A stretch of DNA of 64,000 nucleotides from Paraburkholderia acidisoli (GCF_009789675.1 NZ_CP046913.1:3176104-3240103), one strand, 5' to 3'. Counted from the first letter of the stretch, positions 28,429 to 37,788 are shown. Numbers and translations: made by a program. The notes: a model not told the origin generated them from the letters alone.

Positions 28429-30858
28429 ATGAGAAGAAAACGTATGGCTTTGCGTCGCCGCGCCCTGGCGCTGCTGGTAAGCGGACTCCTGACGGCGCAG
28501 GTCGCTTATGCGCAGGTCACGCTCAATTTTGTCAACGCCGATATCGATCAGGTCGCAAAGGCCATCGGCGCGGCCACGGGCAAGACGATCATCGTCGACC
28601 CGCGCGTGAAGGGGCAGCTCAATCTCGTTTCCGAGAACCCCGTGCCGGAAGACCAGGCGCTCAAGACGCTGCAGTCGGCGCTGCGCATGCAAGGTTTCGC
28701 GCTGGTGCAGGATCACGGCGTGTTGAAGGTCGTGCCGGAAGCCGACGCCAAGCTCCAGGGCGTGCCCACCTACGTGGGCAATACGCCCGCGGCGCGCGGC
28801 GACCAGGTGGTCACGCAGGTGTTCACGCTGCGCAACGAGTCGGCGAACAACCTGCTGCCGGTGCTGCGCCCGCTCATCTCGCCGAACAACACGATCGCCG
28901 CGTATCCCGGCAACAACACGCTCGTCGTGACCGACTACGCCGACAACGTGCGCCGTATCGCCTCGATCATCGCGGGGGTGGACACGGCCGCGGGCCAGCA
29001 GGTGCTGGTCGTGCCGCTCAAGAACGCCAACGCGCTCGACATCGCGCCCACGCTGCAGAAAATGCTCGACCCGGGCGCTATCGGCGGCTCGGACGCCACG
29101 CTCAAGGTTTCGGTGATCGCCGACCCGCGCACGAACTCGGTCATGCTGCGCGCCTCGAACCCGCAACGCCTCGCGGCCGCGAAGAAGCTCACGGAGCAAC
29201 TGGACGCGCCCACCAGCATGCCGGGCAACATGCACGTGGTGGCGCTGCGCAACGCCGACGCCGTGCAGCTCGCCAAGACCCTGCGCGGCATGCTCGGCAA
29301 GGGCGGCAACGACTCGTCCTCGGGCGGCGGCGCGAACTCGTTCAACCAGAACGGCAACGGCGGCGGCAGCGGCAACAACAGCAGCAGTTCGACCGGCATG
29401 TCCGGTTCGCCGCCGCTGCCCAGCTCGCTCGGCGGCAGCAGCTCGTCGAGCAGCAACCCGATGTCGGGCGGTACCTCGGGCAACAACGGCAACAGCGACT
29501 TCCTCGGCAGCAACGACAAGGACAAGAGCGACGACAATTCGTCGGGCGGCGGCATGATCCAGGCCGACGCGGCGACCAACTCGCTCATCATCACGGCGCC
29601 GGACCCGGTCTATCGCAACCTGCGCAGCGTGATCGATCAGCTCGACGCGCGCCGCGCCCAGGTCTATATCGAAGCGCTGATCGTCGAGCTGAACTCGAAC
29701 ACCAACGCCAATCTCGGCATTCAGTGGCAGATCGGCAACGGCAATCTGCTGGCCGGCACCAATCTCACCACGGGCGGCACGGGCAACAGCATCATCAACC
29801 TGACAGCGGGCGCGGTCACCGGCGGCGGGCTCGTGAACTCGCTCGCGAGCCTCCAGCAAGGCCTGAACGTGGGTTGGGTACACAACCTGTTCGGCGTGCA
29901 AGGTCTGGGCGCGTTGCTGCAGGCGCTTTCGCAGTCGAGCGACGCCAACGTGCTCTCCACGCCTAACCTGGTCACGCTCGACAACCAGGAAGCGAAGATC
30001 GTCGTGGGCACCAACGTGCCGATCCAGACGGGCTCGTACTCGAACCTCACGAGCGGCACGAGCAGCGCGGCGTTCAATACCTACGACCGCGTGGACGTGG
30101 GCCTGACGCTGCACATCAAGCCGCAGATCACCGAAGGCGGCATCCTCAAGCTGCAGCTGTACACGGAGGATTCGGCGATCGTGTCCGGCACGACCAATGT
30201 GTCGACCAATCCGGCCGGTCCCGACTTCACCAAGCGTTCGATCCAGTCCACCGTGCTGGCCGACAACGGCGAGATCATCGTGCTCGGCGGCCTGATGCAG
30301 GACAACTATCAGGTCAGCAACAGCAAGGTGCCGCTGCTCGGCGACATTCCGTGGATCGGCCAGCTGTTCCGCTCGGAAGCCAAGACGCGCCAGAAGACCA
30401 ACCTGATGGTGTTCCTGCGCCCCGTGATCATCAACGACCGCAACACGGCGCAGGCGGTCACGTCGAACCGCTACGACTACATCCAGGGCGTGACGGGCGC
30501 GTACAAGTCCGACAACAACCTCGTGAAGGACCGCGACGATCCGGTCGTGCCGCCCATGCCGCTGGGTCCGGCCGAAGGCGGTTCGGCCGTGAATCTGTTC
30601 GACCTCGACAAGATGCGCCGCGAGCAGATCGTGCGCTCGCTGCCCGCGCAGATGCAGCCCGCGTATCCGGTCCAGTCGCCGGCGCAGTCACCGGTCCAAA
30701 CCGCGCCGGTGCAAACGGCCCCGATCCAGACCGCGCCCGTGCCGGTGCAGACCTTGCCGCAAAACGGTCCGGTGCCGGTCCAGACGCTGCCCGCGCAAGT
30801 GTCGCCCGCCGCGGCCGATCAGCAGCCGGCCACCACCGCGCCGAGGGTGCAGCCTTGA
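28429..30858 (+). CDS. gspD: Type II secretion system secretin GspD
   Basis: Outer-membrane secretin of 809 residues, forming the multimeric exit channel. After a signal peptide (ALLVSGLLTAQVAYAQ) come the N0 domain (VTLNFVNADIDQVAKAIG) and N1-N3 domains (GQLNLVSENPVPEDQ, VFTLRNESANNLLPVLRPLI, VVALRNADAVQLAKTLRG). The N3 domain holds a long Gly/Ser/Asn insert at 29300-29560. The secretin core has SSDANVLSTPNLVTLDNQEA, GGLMQDNY and VPLLGDIPWIGQLFRS. The C-terminus is a Pro-Gln-Thr-rich repeat tail. Start choice among 28387, 28420, 28429 and 28444 is uncertain. First gene of the operon. Confidence 0.93.
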   Translation: MRRKRMALRRRALALLVSGLLTAQVAYAQVTLNFVNADIDQVAKAIGAATGKTIIVDPRVKGQLNLVSENPVPEDQALKTLQSALRMQGFALVQDHGVLKVVPEADAKLQGVPTYVGNTPAARGDQVVTQVFTLRNESANNLLPVLRPLISPNNTIAAYPGNNTLVVTDYADNVRRIASIIAGVDTAAGQQVLVVPLKNANALDIAPTLQKMLDPGAIGGSDATLKVSVIADPRTNSVMLRASNPQRLAAAKKLTEQLDAPTSMPGNMHVVALRNADAVQLAKTLRGMLGKGGNDSSSGGGANSFNQNGNGGGSGNNSSSSTGMSGSPPLPSSLGGSSSSSSNPMSGGTSGNNGNSDFLGSNDKDKSDDNSSGGGMIQADAATNSLIITAPDPVYRNLRSVIDQLDARRAQVYIEALIVELNSNTNANLGIQWQIGNGNLLAGTNLTTGGTGNSIINLTAGAVTGGGLVNSLASLQQGLNVGWVHNLFGVQGLGALLQALSQSSDANVLSTPNLVTLDNQEAKIVVGTNVPIQTGSYSNLTSGTSSAAFNTYDRVDVGLTLHIKPQITEGGILKLQLYTEDSAIVSGTTNVSTNPAGPDFTKRSIQSTVLADNGEIIVLGGLMQDNYQVSNSKVPLLGDIPWIGQLFRSEAKTRQKTNLMVFLRPVIINDRNTAQAVTSNRYDYIQGVTGAYKSDNNLVKDRDDPVVPPMPLGPAEGGSAVNLFDLDKMRREQIVRSLPAQMQPAYPVQSPAQSPVQTAPVQTAPIQTAPVPVQTLPQNGPVPVQTLPAQVSPAAADQQPATTAPRVQP

Positions 30859-32360
30859 GCACGCCTTCGTCCGCGTCCGGCGCGACGCCTGCGGCCCACG
30901 GCGAGCGCGCCGCGCCCTCGCCGCTGGCCGCGCGTCTCGTGCCCTACGCGTTCGCGCGCGGCGGACAGATTCTCGTTGCGCAACAGCACGCCGACGGCCT
31001 CGAAGTCTGGATCAGCGAACGCACGACCCAGGCCGCGATCGCCGAAGTCGCGCGCAACTTCGGCGCGTTCTCGCTCGTTCGTGTTGCCGCCGACGAACTC
31101 GCGCTCGCCATCAACCAGGCCTACGCGCGCCAGGACGGCAGCGCGGCGCAGGTGGTGGGCGAAGTCGAAGGCGAAGTCGATCTGTCGCGCCTCATGCAGG
31201 ACATTCCCGAAGTGGAAGACCTGCTCGAATCCGAAGACGACGCGCCGATCATCCGCATGATCAACGCGCTGCTCACGCAGGCCGCGCGCGAGCAGGCGTC
31301 CGATATCCACATCGAGCCGTTCGAAACGTCGTCGGTGGTGCGCTTTCGCGTGGACGGCACGTTGCGCGACGTCGTGCGTCCGAAGAAGGCGCTGCACGGC
31401 GCGCTGATCTCGCGGATCAAGATCATGGCGCAGCTCGACATCGCCGAAAAACGTCTGCCGCAGGACGGCCGCATCACGCTGCGCGTGGGCGGGCGGCCGG
31501 TGGACGTGCGCGTTTCCACGCTGCCCACGGGCCACGGCGAGCGCGCGGTGCTGCGTCTGCTCGAGAAAGACGCGCAACGCCTGAACCTCGAAACGCTCGG
31601 CATGGCCGGCGACACGCTGCGCCAGTTCGACCAGTTGATCGGCAAGCCGCACGGCATCGTGCTCGTGACCGGGCCCACCGGCTCGGGCAAGACGACCACG
31701 CTGTATGCGTCGATGTCGCGTCTGGAAACGGCCACGACCAACATCATGACCGTGGAAGACCCGATCGAGTACGACCTCTCGGGCATCGGCCAGACCCAGG
31801 TGAACGAGCGCATTGGCATGACGTTCGCGCGCGCGCTGCGCTCGATCCTGCGTCAGGATCCGGACATCATCATGATCGGCGAAATCCGCGACCTCGAAAC
31901 CGCGCAGATCGCCGTGCAGGCTTCGCTCACGGGCCACCTCGTGCTCGCCACGCTGCACACCAACGACGCCGCCTCGGCGGTCACGCGTCTGACCGACATG
32001 GGCGTGGAGCCGTACCTGCTCGCTTCGTCGCTGCTCGGCGTGCTCGCGCAGCGGCTCGTGCGCCAGCTCTGCCCCGTGTGCAAGGAAGCGCGCGTGGAGG
32101 AAGACGGCCGCACGCGCTATCACCCGGTCGGGTGCGAGCGTTGCGGCAACACGGGTTACGTGGGCCGGCGCGGCGTGTACGAACTCTTGACCATCGACGA
32201 GCCGATCCGCGCGCTGATCCACCGCAACGCGGCGGACGCTGAGATTCTCGCGGCCGGCCGCGCGCAGGGCATGCGCACGCTGCGCGAGGACGGCGAACGC
32301 TGGCTCGACGCGGGCACCACGTCGCTCGAAGAAGTGCTGCGCGTGACGGGCGGCGTTTGA
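30855..32360 (+). CDS. gspE: Type II secretion system ATPase GspE
   Basis: Cytoplasmic ATPase of 501 residues powering pseudopilus assembly. The N-terminal domain precedes Walker A GPTGSGKTTTLYAS, then the Asp box EDPIEYDLSGIGQTQV, Walker B DPDIIMIGEIRDLETAQ, the His box TGHLVLATLHTNDA and a four-cysteine zinc motif (LCPVCKEA and CERCGNTGY). The frame has no ATG near its start; a TTG at 30855 that overlaps the gspD stop (TTGA) fits best, implying coupling to gspD. Confidence 0.93.
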   Translation: MSTPSSASGATPAAHGERAAPSPLAARLVPYAFARGGQILVAQQHADGLEVWISERTTQAAIAEVARNFGAFSLVRVAADELALAINQAYARQDGSAAQVVGEVEGEVDLSRLMQDIPEVEDLLESEDDAPIIRMINALLTQAAREQASDIHIEPFETSSVVRFRVDGTLRDVVRPKKALHGALISRIKIMAQLDIAEKRLPQDGRITLRVGGRPVDVRVSTLPTGHGERAVLRLLEKDAQRLNLETLGMAGDTLRQFDQLIGKPHGIVLVTGPTGSGKTTTLYASMSRLETATTNIMTVEDPIEYDLSGIGQTQVNERIGMTFARALRSILRQDPDIIMIGEIRDLETAQIAVQASLTGHLVLATLHTNDAASAVTRLTDMGVEPYLLASSLLGVLAQRLVRQLCPVCKEARVEEDGRTRYHPVGCERCGNTGYVGRRGVYELLTIDEPIRALIHRNAADAEILAAGRAQGMRTLREDGERWLDAGTTSLEEVLRVTGGV

Positions 32361-32407
32361 TGACGCCTTCGTATTTGATGACGTACCGTAATTAAAGGGC
32401 GACGAGC

Positions 32408-33625
32408 ATGCCGGCATTTCGCTTCGAAGCCATCGACGCCACGGGCAAGGCGCAAAAAGGCGTACTCGACGCCGACAGCGCCCGCAACGCGCGCGCGCAA
32501 CTGCGCGGCCAGGGCCTCACGCCGCTCGTGGTGGAACCGGCCGCGAGCCGCACGCGCGGCGCGCGCCAGCAGCGCCTCGCGCTCGGCCGCAAGCTCTCGC
32601 AGCGCGAGCAGGCCATTCTCACGCGGCAGCTTGCCAGTCTGCTGGTGGCGGGCCTGCCGCTCGGCGAAGCGCTCGCGGTGCTCACGGAGCAGTCCGAGCG
32701 CGACTACATTCGCGAACTGATGGCCGCGATTCGCGCCGAAGTGCTCGGCGGCCATTCGCTCGCCAACGCGCTTTCGCAGCATCCGCGCGACTTCCCCGAC
32801 ATCTACCGCGCGCTCGTCGCGGCGGGCGAGCACACCGGCAAGCTCGGTCTCGTGCTCTCGCGTCTCGCCGACTACATCGAGCAGCGCAACGCGCTCAAGC
32901 AGAAGATCGTGCTCGCCTTCACGTATCCGGCGATCGTCACGCTCATCGCGTTCGGCATCGTCACGTTCCTGCTGAGCTACGTGGTGCCGCAGGTCGTGAA
33001 CGTGTTCGCGAGCACCAAGCAGCAACTGCCGTTTCTCACCATCATGATGATGGCGCTCTCGGGCTTCGTGCGGCACTGGTGGTGGGCCGTGCTGATCGCG
33101 GTGGCGATCGTCGCGTGGATCGTGCGCGCGACCTTGAGCCGGCCGGGACCGCGCCTCGCGTTCGACCGCTGGATGCTCACGGCGCCGCTCGCGGGCAAGC
33201 TCGTGCGCGGCTACAACACGGTGCGGTTCGCGAGCACGCTCGGCATTCTGAGCGCCGCGGGCGTGCCCATTCTGCGCGCGCTGCAGGCGGCCGGCGAAAC
33301 GCTCTCGAACAACGCGATGCGCGCCAATATCGACGAAGCCATCGTGCGCGTGCGCGAAGGCACGTCGCTGTCGCGCGCGCTCAACAACACGAAGACGTTT
33401 CCGCCCGTGCTCGTGCATCTGATCCGTTCGGGCGAGGCAACCGGCGACGTCACCACCATGCTCGACCGCGCCGCGGAAGGCGAAGCGCGCGAGCTGGAGC
33501 GCCGCACGATGTTCCTGACGAGCTTGCTGGAGCCGCTCCTGATTCTGGCGATGGGGGGCGTGGTGCTCGTGATCGTGCTCGCGGTGATGCTGCCGATCAT
33601 CGAGTTGAACAATCTCGTGCAGTAA
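32408..33625 (+). CDS. gspF: Type II secretion system inner-membrane protein GspF
   Basis: Polytopic platform protein of 405 residues with two GspF/PilC domains. Visible landmarks are MPAFRFEAIDATGKAQKG, LTRQLASLLVAGLPLGEAL, a membrane helix around TLIAFGIVTFLLSYVVPQVV, FASTLGILSAAGVPILRAL and the final helix LLILAMGGVVLVIVLAVMLP. It links the ATPase to the pseudopilins. It follows gspE by 47 bases. Confidence 0.94.
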   Translation: MPAFRFEAIDATGKAQKGVLDADSARNARAQLRGQGLTPLVVEPAASRTRGARQQRLALGRKLSQREQAILTRQLASLLVAGLPLGEALAVLTEQSERDYIRELMAAIRAEVLGGHSLANALSQHPRDFPDIYRALVAAGEHTGKLGLVLSRLADYIEQRNALKQKIVLAFTYPAIVTLIAFGIVTFLLSYVVPQVVNVFASTKQQLPFLTIMMMALSGFVRHWWWAVLIAVAIVAWIVRATLSRPGPRLAFDRWMLTAPLAGKLVRGYNTVRFASTLGILSAAGVPILRALQAAGETLSNNAMRANIDEAIVRVREGTSLSRALNNTKTFPPVLVHLIRSGEATGDVTTMLDRAAEGEARELERRTMFLTSLLEPLLILAMGGVVLVIVLAVMLPIIELNNLVQ

Positions 33626-33685
33626 GCCGGCGGGCAATGGCCGTCTTACTGCGCGGCTTGCGCCACGGGATGGCGCGCGCCGGAA

Positions 33686-34096
33686 TCAGCGCACGTAGAT
33701 GGTGGGACCGGCGGCGTTGGCGGGCAGGAAGACTTCCGAGTGCACGCCCTTGCGGTCGACGATGATCGAGCGCGGGCGCACTTCGTAGAGCTTCGAATTG
33801 GCGTCGAGCGGGCCGCCCAGCGAAATGGCCCGGGCCGGTTCGCCGCCCACGCTCACGATGGCGGCCGCGCCCTGCTGCAGCGCGAGAATGCCGAACAGGC
33901 GAATGTCCTGCGAGGCGCTGCGGTCGAGCTTGCCGCCGAACAGCGTGCCGGCCTGATCGAGCGAAACCGGCGGCTGCGCCGCGGCGGCCTGCACGGGTGC
34001 CTGATGCGCGCTGAGCGTGATCGCCCACCACGTGGCGGTGGCGCAGAACACCGCGAACGCGGCGAGGGACAGGAGGCGGATTTGCAGTGGGTTCAT
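33686..34096 (-). CDS. gspC: Type II secretion system protein GspC, encoded on the opposite strand
   Basis: Bitopic inner-membrane protein of 136 residues. It has one N-terminal membrane helix (LLSLAAFAVFCATATWWAITL), then the homology region (LDRSASQDIRLFGILALQQ... AISLGG...SKLYEVRPRSIIVDRKGV) and ends without a PDZ domain, as in Burkholderia/Xanthomonas-type short GspC. It contacts the secretin and recruits substrates. It is inverted between gspF and gspG, so it needs its own promoter in the 34097-34360 gap. Confidence 0.88.
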   Translation of the reverse strand: MNPLQIRLLSLAAFAVFCATATWWAITLSAHQAPVQAAAAQPPVSLDQAGTLFGGKLDRSASQDIRLFGILALQQGAAAIVSVGGEPARAISLGGPLDANSKLYEVRPRSIIVDRKGVHSEVFLPANAAGPTIYVR

Positions 34097-34360
34097 CCGT
34101 TCATTGTACGAAGGTTTATGAAAAATTTGATGTCGCGATGCGGTTCGTCATGCGCGCCGTAATACGCGGAAAGGTTGCGTAAGACATGAGACCGGGGCGG
34201 CGTCGGAAAGCCGTCATCGTGTGACATTACAATGACCCGTCATGCGCGCGCGAACCCGTAAAACGGGGCGCGTTGCGAGCGTGACGAAGTCCAGGCTGTA
34301 CCGCAGGCGCGGCGCCCATTGCGCGCGCCGCAACCCAATCCAGAGAGGGAGGAAGTACTC

Positions 34361-34846
34361 ATGTCCATGTGGGCGAATCTACCGAGCCGTCGTGCGCAAA
34401 CCGTGGCGGCGCGCGAAGGTCTGCGCGCGCGCCGTCAACGCGGCTTCACGCTCATCGAAATCATGGTGGTGATCGCGATTCTCGGCATTCTCGCCGCGCT
34501 GATCGTGCCGAAGATCATGAGCCGCCCCGACGAAGCACGCCGCGTGGCCGCGAAGCAGGACATCGGCACGATCATGCAGGCAATGAAGCTCTACCGGCTC
34601 GACAACGGCCGCTATCCGACCCAGGACCAGGGCCTGCAATCGCTCGTGCAAAAGCCCACCACCGACCCGGTGCCGAACAACTGGAAGGACGGCGGCTATC
34701 TCGAGCGCCTGCCCAACGATCCGTGGGGCAACGCGTATCAGTATCTGAATCCGGGCGTGCACGGCGAGATCGACGTGTTCAGCTATGGCGCCGACGGCAA
34801 ACCGGGCGGCGAAGGCAACGACGCCGACATCGGGTCGTGGCAATAG
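34361..34846 (+). CDS. gspG: Type II secretion system major pseudopilin GspG
   Basis: Major pseudopilin of 161 residues. The prepilin peptidase site is RQRGFTLIEIMVVIAILGIL, cleaved after Gly with Glu at +5. The C-terminal part has the calcium-binding-loop pattern DPWGNAYQYLNPG and SYGADGKPGGEGNDADIGSW. The ATG at 34361 follows GAGGGAGG; the leader is unusually long (about 28 residues before the cleavage site). Confidence 0.95.
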   Translation: MSMWANLPSRRAQTVAAREGLRARRQRGFTLIEIMVVIAILGILAALIVPKIMSRPDEARRVAAKQDIGTIMQAMKLYRLDNGRYPTQDQGLQSLVQKPTTDPVPNNWKDGGYLERLPNDPWGNAYQYLNPGVHGEIDVFSYGADGKPGGEGNDADIGSWQ

Positions 34847-34958
34847 CGTTGTGAGCGGCCGCGCACGGCGCGGCCCGCTCGTCTGACGTCGATAGACAAG
34901 ACACCCGCCCACGCGCCCCGCAACGCCATTCCTCCGAACTCCGTCCCCGATCCTGCCC

Positions 34959-35471
34959 ATGCCTGAGCGCCGTTCTCCGATCAGCCGATCCCGTCGCCGT
35001 CCGCGCACGCCTGCGCGCGCGGCGGGCTTCACGCTGCTCGAAATGCTCGTCGTGCTGCTGATCGCGGGGCTGCTCGTGTCGCTCGCGTCGCTCTCGCTCA
35101 CGCGCAATCCGCGCACCGATCTGAACGAAGAGGCGCAGCGGCTCGCGCTGCTGTTCGAGTCGGCCGGCGACGAAGCCCAGGTGCGCGCGCGGCCGATCGC
35201 GTGGCAGCCGCTCTCGGGCGGCTTTCGCTTCGACGTGCGCACCGAGGACGGCTGGCGCCCGCTGCGCGACGACCTGCTCGGCCCGCGCCGCTGGGACGGC
35301 GGCGTGACGGGCGTGGCGATCACGTATCCGGGCGGCGGCGACGACACCCGCGCGAGCCGTCTCGTGTTCGGCACCGAAGCCGTGGACGTGCCGGTGCAGG
35401 TCACGCTCTACTCGGCGGCCGGCCGCGCGACGATCGTCGGCACCGGCACCGGCCGCTACGAGGTGCGCTGA
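34959..35471 (+). CDS. gspH: Type II secretion system minor pseudopilin GspH
   Basis: Minor pseudopilin of 170 residues. The leader is arginine-rich and the cleavage site is AAGFTLLEMLVVLLIAGLLV. The rest resembles the GspH/FimT C-terminal domain (NEEAQRLALLFESAGDEAQVRARPI). It is part of the pseudopilus tip group with I, J and K. Confidence 0.92.
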   Translation: MPERRSPISRSRRRPRTPARAAGFTLLEMLVVLLIAGLLVSLASLSLTRNPRTDLNEEAQRLALLFESAGDEAQVRARPIAWQPLSGGFRFDVRTEDGWRPLRDDLLGPRRWDGGVTGVAITYPGGGDDTRASRLVFGTEAVDVPVQVTLYSAAGRATIVGTGTGRYEVR

Positions 35472-35473
35472 GC

Positions 35474-35938
35474 ATGCGTCGCGCTAACGGCATGAACAGG
35501 CATACGCGCGAGCGTATCGATACGCGACTGAAGCATCGCGCCGGTGTGCGCACGCGCCAGGCCACGCCCGCGCGCGGCTTCACCATGATCGAAGTGCTGG
35601 TCGCGCTCGCGATCGTCGCCATCGCGCTCGCGGCTTCGCTGCGCGCCGTGGGCAGTCTCGCCGCGAGCGAAGCCGATCTGCACGATCGCCTGCTCGCGGG
35701 CTGGAGCGCCGACAACACGCTCGCGCAACTGAGCCTCGCCCATACCTGGCCGGACCTCGGCGAGCGCCGCTTCGACTGCTCGCAGGGCAACCTGCGCCTC
35801 ACCTGCACGCAGCACGTGACGGCCACGCCCAACCCCATTTTTCGCCGCGTGGAGGTGTCGGTGACGACGCCCGGCCGCGCCGGCAATCTCGCGCAACTCG
35901 TCACGGTGCTCGGCAATGAAACGAACCGATCGCTGTGA
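35474..35938 (+). CDS. gspI: Type II secretion system minor pseudopilin GspI
   Basis: Minor pseudopilin of 154 residues with cleavage site ARGFTMIEVLVALAIVAIAL and the family feature ADNTLAQLSL in the globular part. It begins two bases after the gspH stop and its end overlaps gspJ by 23 bases, showing tight coupling. The long arginine-rich leader (about 36 residues) is unusual; a start further in at MNRHTRERI is possible. Confidence 0.9.
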   Translation: MRRANGMNRHTRERIDTRLKHRAGVRTRQATPARGFTMIEVLVALAIVAIALAASLRAVGSLAASEADLHDRLLAGWSADNTLAQLSLAHTWPDLGERRFDCSQGNLRLTCTQHVTATPNPIFRRVEVSVTTPGRAGNLAQLVTVLGNETNRSL

Positions 35939-36611
35939 CCGCCCGCGCGGGCGCGCGCGCTCCCGCCGGTACGGCGCGCGCGGCTTCACGCTCATCGAAC
36001 TGCTCGTCGCCATCGCCATTCTCGCCGTGGTGGCGCTGCTCGCGTGGCGCGGGCTCGACCAGATCATGCGCGGGCGCGACGTGCTCACGCGCTCGATGGC
36101 CGAGGAACGCGTGTTCGCGCAGATGTTCGACCAGATGCGCATCGACGCGCGCGAAGCCGCTTCCGACGACGAAGCGGCCGGCCTCGCCATCTCCCTCGAA
36201 GGCGGCGCGCTGCAGATCGTGCGCGCGTTCGCCGTGCCGCCCGGCGCGGCGCCGCGGCTGCAAGTCGTGCGCTACCGCGTGCAGGACGGCCAGGTCGTGC
36301 GTTACGCCTCGCCGCCGCTCGCCAACCTCGGCCAGCTGCGCAGCGCGTTGCGCGGCGAGAGCGGCAACTGGAGCGCCTTGCCGATGATGCGCGGTGTGGA
36401 CTCGATCAGCGCGCGCCTCTACGTGCCCAAGACGGGCTGGACCTCGAACATGCAGGACGTGCGCGCGCAGCTCACCGGCAACAACAACGGCGCGAAGGTG
36501 CCGCAGCTCGGCAATGCGCCGATCCCGCGTTCCGTGACGGGCGTGCAGGTGAGCGTGGGTTCGCACTCGCTCGCGCACGTGGTCACGCGCATCTTCCTCG
36601 TGGGCGAATGA
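35916..36611 (+). CDS. gspJ: Type II secretion system minor pseudopilin GspJ
   Basis: Minor pseudopilin of 231 residues. The cleavage site is ARGFTLIELLVAIAILAVVAL, followed by the GspJ-typical RGLDQIMRGRDVLTRSM and RLQVVRYRVQDGQVVRY. It overlaps gspI at its start and gspK at its end (ATGA). Confidence 0.93.
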   Translation: MKRTDRCDRPRGRARSRRYGARGFTLIELLVAIAILAVVALLAWRGLDQIMRGRDVLTRSMAEERVFAQMFDQMRIDAREAASDDEAAGLAISLEGGALQIVRAFAVPPGAAPRLQVVRYRVQDGQVVRYASPPLANLGQLRSALRGESGNWSALPMMRGVDSISARLYVPKTGWTSNMQDVRAQLTGNNNGAKVPQLGNAPIPRSVTGVQVSVGSHSLAHVVTRIFLVGE

Positions 36612-37744
36612 CGATGCGCGCGCAACCGTTTCCCGTTCGCCGGCGCTCGCGCAACCGCGCACGTCCCAGCACGCGCAAAGCCGCGGGCAAAGGCGCGGCC
36701 ATCATCACCGCGTTGCTCGTGGTCGCGCTCTCGGCCATTCTGGTTTCGGGCATGCTGTGGCGCCAGCAGGTGCAGTTGCGGCGCATCGAGAATCAGCGGC
36801 TGCTCGCGCAGGCGCAGTGGATCGCGCGCGGCGCGCTCGACTGGACGCGTCTCGTGCTGCGCTCGGAAGCCGACACCTCGGCGGGCATCACCTATCTCGG
36901 CGGCACATGGGGCGTGCCGGTCGCGAAAACGCGCTTGTCCGACTTCCTCGGCCAGATCGGCGAGGTGCGCGCCGACCAGGGCGCGGACACGTACCTCTCC
37001 GGCTCGATCGAAGACGCGCAGGCGCGCTTCAATTTGCGCGATCTCGTGGCCATCTCGGCACCGGGCATGCTGCAACTCAACGTCACCGAAATCGAGTCGT
37101 TCGCGCGGCTGCTCGCGATCGTCGGGCTCGACGGCTCGCTCGCGAAAAACACGGCCACCTATCTGCGCTCGAGTCTCGCCTATTCGGCCACGCGCTACCA
37201 GGCGCAGAGCACGAGCAACGGCACGCAGTCGCAGCAGCTCGCGGGCGGCGGCGGTCAGGGCGGCGCGAATTTCACCAGCAATCCCGGTCTCGCCGATGCC
37301 GGCAGCAACAGCGCCGTCGCGCCGCTGCAAATGACGAGCGTCGACTCGCTGCTCGACGTGCCCGGCTTCACGGCCGACGCCGTCGCGCGCCTGCGCCCGT
37401 TCGTCACGATATTGCCGACGGCCACGCCCGTGAACATGAACACCGCGAGCGCCGAAGTCGTGGCCGCCGTGGTGCCGGGCATGAACGTCTCGCAGGCGCA
37501 GGGCTTCGTCGCGCGCCGTCAAACCGTGTTCTTCCACAATGTCGGCGACGTGCAACTCGCGCTGCAAGGCTCGGGCGTGCAGCAGACCACCATCGACACC
37601 ACGCAGCTCGACGTCAACACGAGTTATTTTCTGGTGCATGGCCGCGTGCAGCACGAGCGCGCCGTCGTGGACCGGACCACGCTCGTGTGGCGCGATCCGC
37701 TCACCCATACGACGCGCATCGTGCGCGTGCGCGACGAACCATGA
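36608..37744 (+). CDS. gspK: Type II secretion system minor pseudopilin GspK
   Basis: Largest minor pseudopilin, 378 residues, thought to cap the pseudopilus tip. The N-terminal helix KGAAIITALLVVALSAILVS lacks the +5 glutamate of other pseudopilins, as usual for this subunit. Further on are RFNLRDL and PVNMNTASAEVVAAVVPG from the helix-hairpin part. The ATG at 36608 overlaps the gspJ stop. A Gly/Gln/Ser-rich stretch occurs near LAGGGGQGGANFTSNP. Confidence 0.92.
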   Translation: MTMRAQPFPVRRRSRNRARPSTRKAAGKGAAIITALLVVALSAILVSGMLWRQQVQLRRIENQRLLAQAQWIARGALDWTRLVLRSEADTSAGITYLGGTWGVPVAKTRLSDFLGQIGEVRADQGADTYLSGSIEDAQARFNLRDLVAISAPGMLQLNVTEIESFARLLAIVGLDGSLAKNTATYLRSSLAYSATRYQAQSTSNGTQSQQLAGGGGQGGANFTSNPGLADAGSNSAVAPLQMTSVDSLLDVPGFTADAVARLRPFVTILPTATPVNMNTASAEVVAAVVPGMNVSQAQGFVARRQTVFFHNVGDVQLALQGSGVQQTTIDTTQLDVNTSYFLVHGRVQHERAVVDRTTLVWRDPLTHTTRIVRVRDEP

Positions 37745-37788
37745 AGCCGTCTTTGTCCACCATCGTCATTGAAAAGAGGTGCGTTTGA
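37741..37788 (+). CDS. 15-codon relay reading frame between gspK and gspL
   Basis: The ATG at 37741 overlaps the gspK stop (ATGA), and the frame MKPSLSTIVIEKRCV ends in a TGA at 37786-37788 that overlaps the gspL TTG start (TTGA). It bridges the only sizeable gap between gspK and gspL and contains the gspL ribosome site AAGAGG. It probably serves translational coupling rather than making a functional peptide. Expression is inference. Confidence 0.35.
   Translation: MKPSLSTIVIEKRCV

Noticed and set aside
28171-30114. 647-codon minus-strand open frame opposite gspD
   Set aside because: gspD on the plus strand is unmistakable; the shadow has no domain and no ribosome site.
28744-30858. Gly/Ser/Asn-rich stretch of gspD as a frameshift or insertion
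   Set aside because: Such linkers are common in the N3 domain of secretins and the frame stays open through the conserved core.
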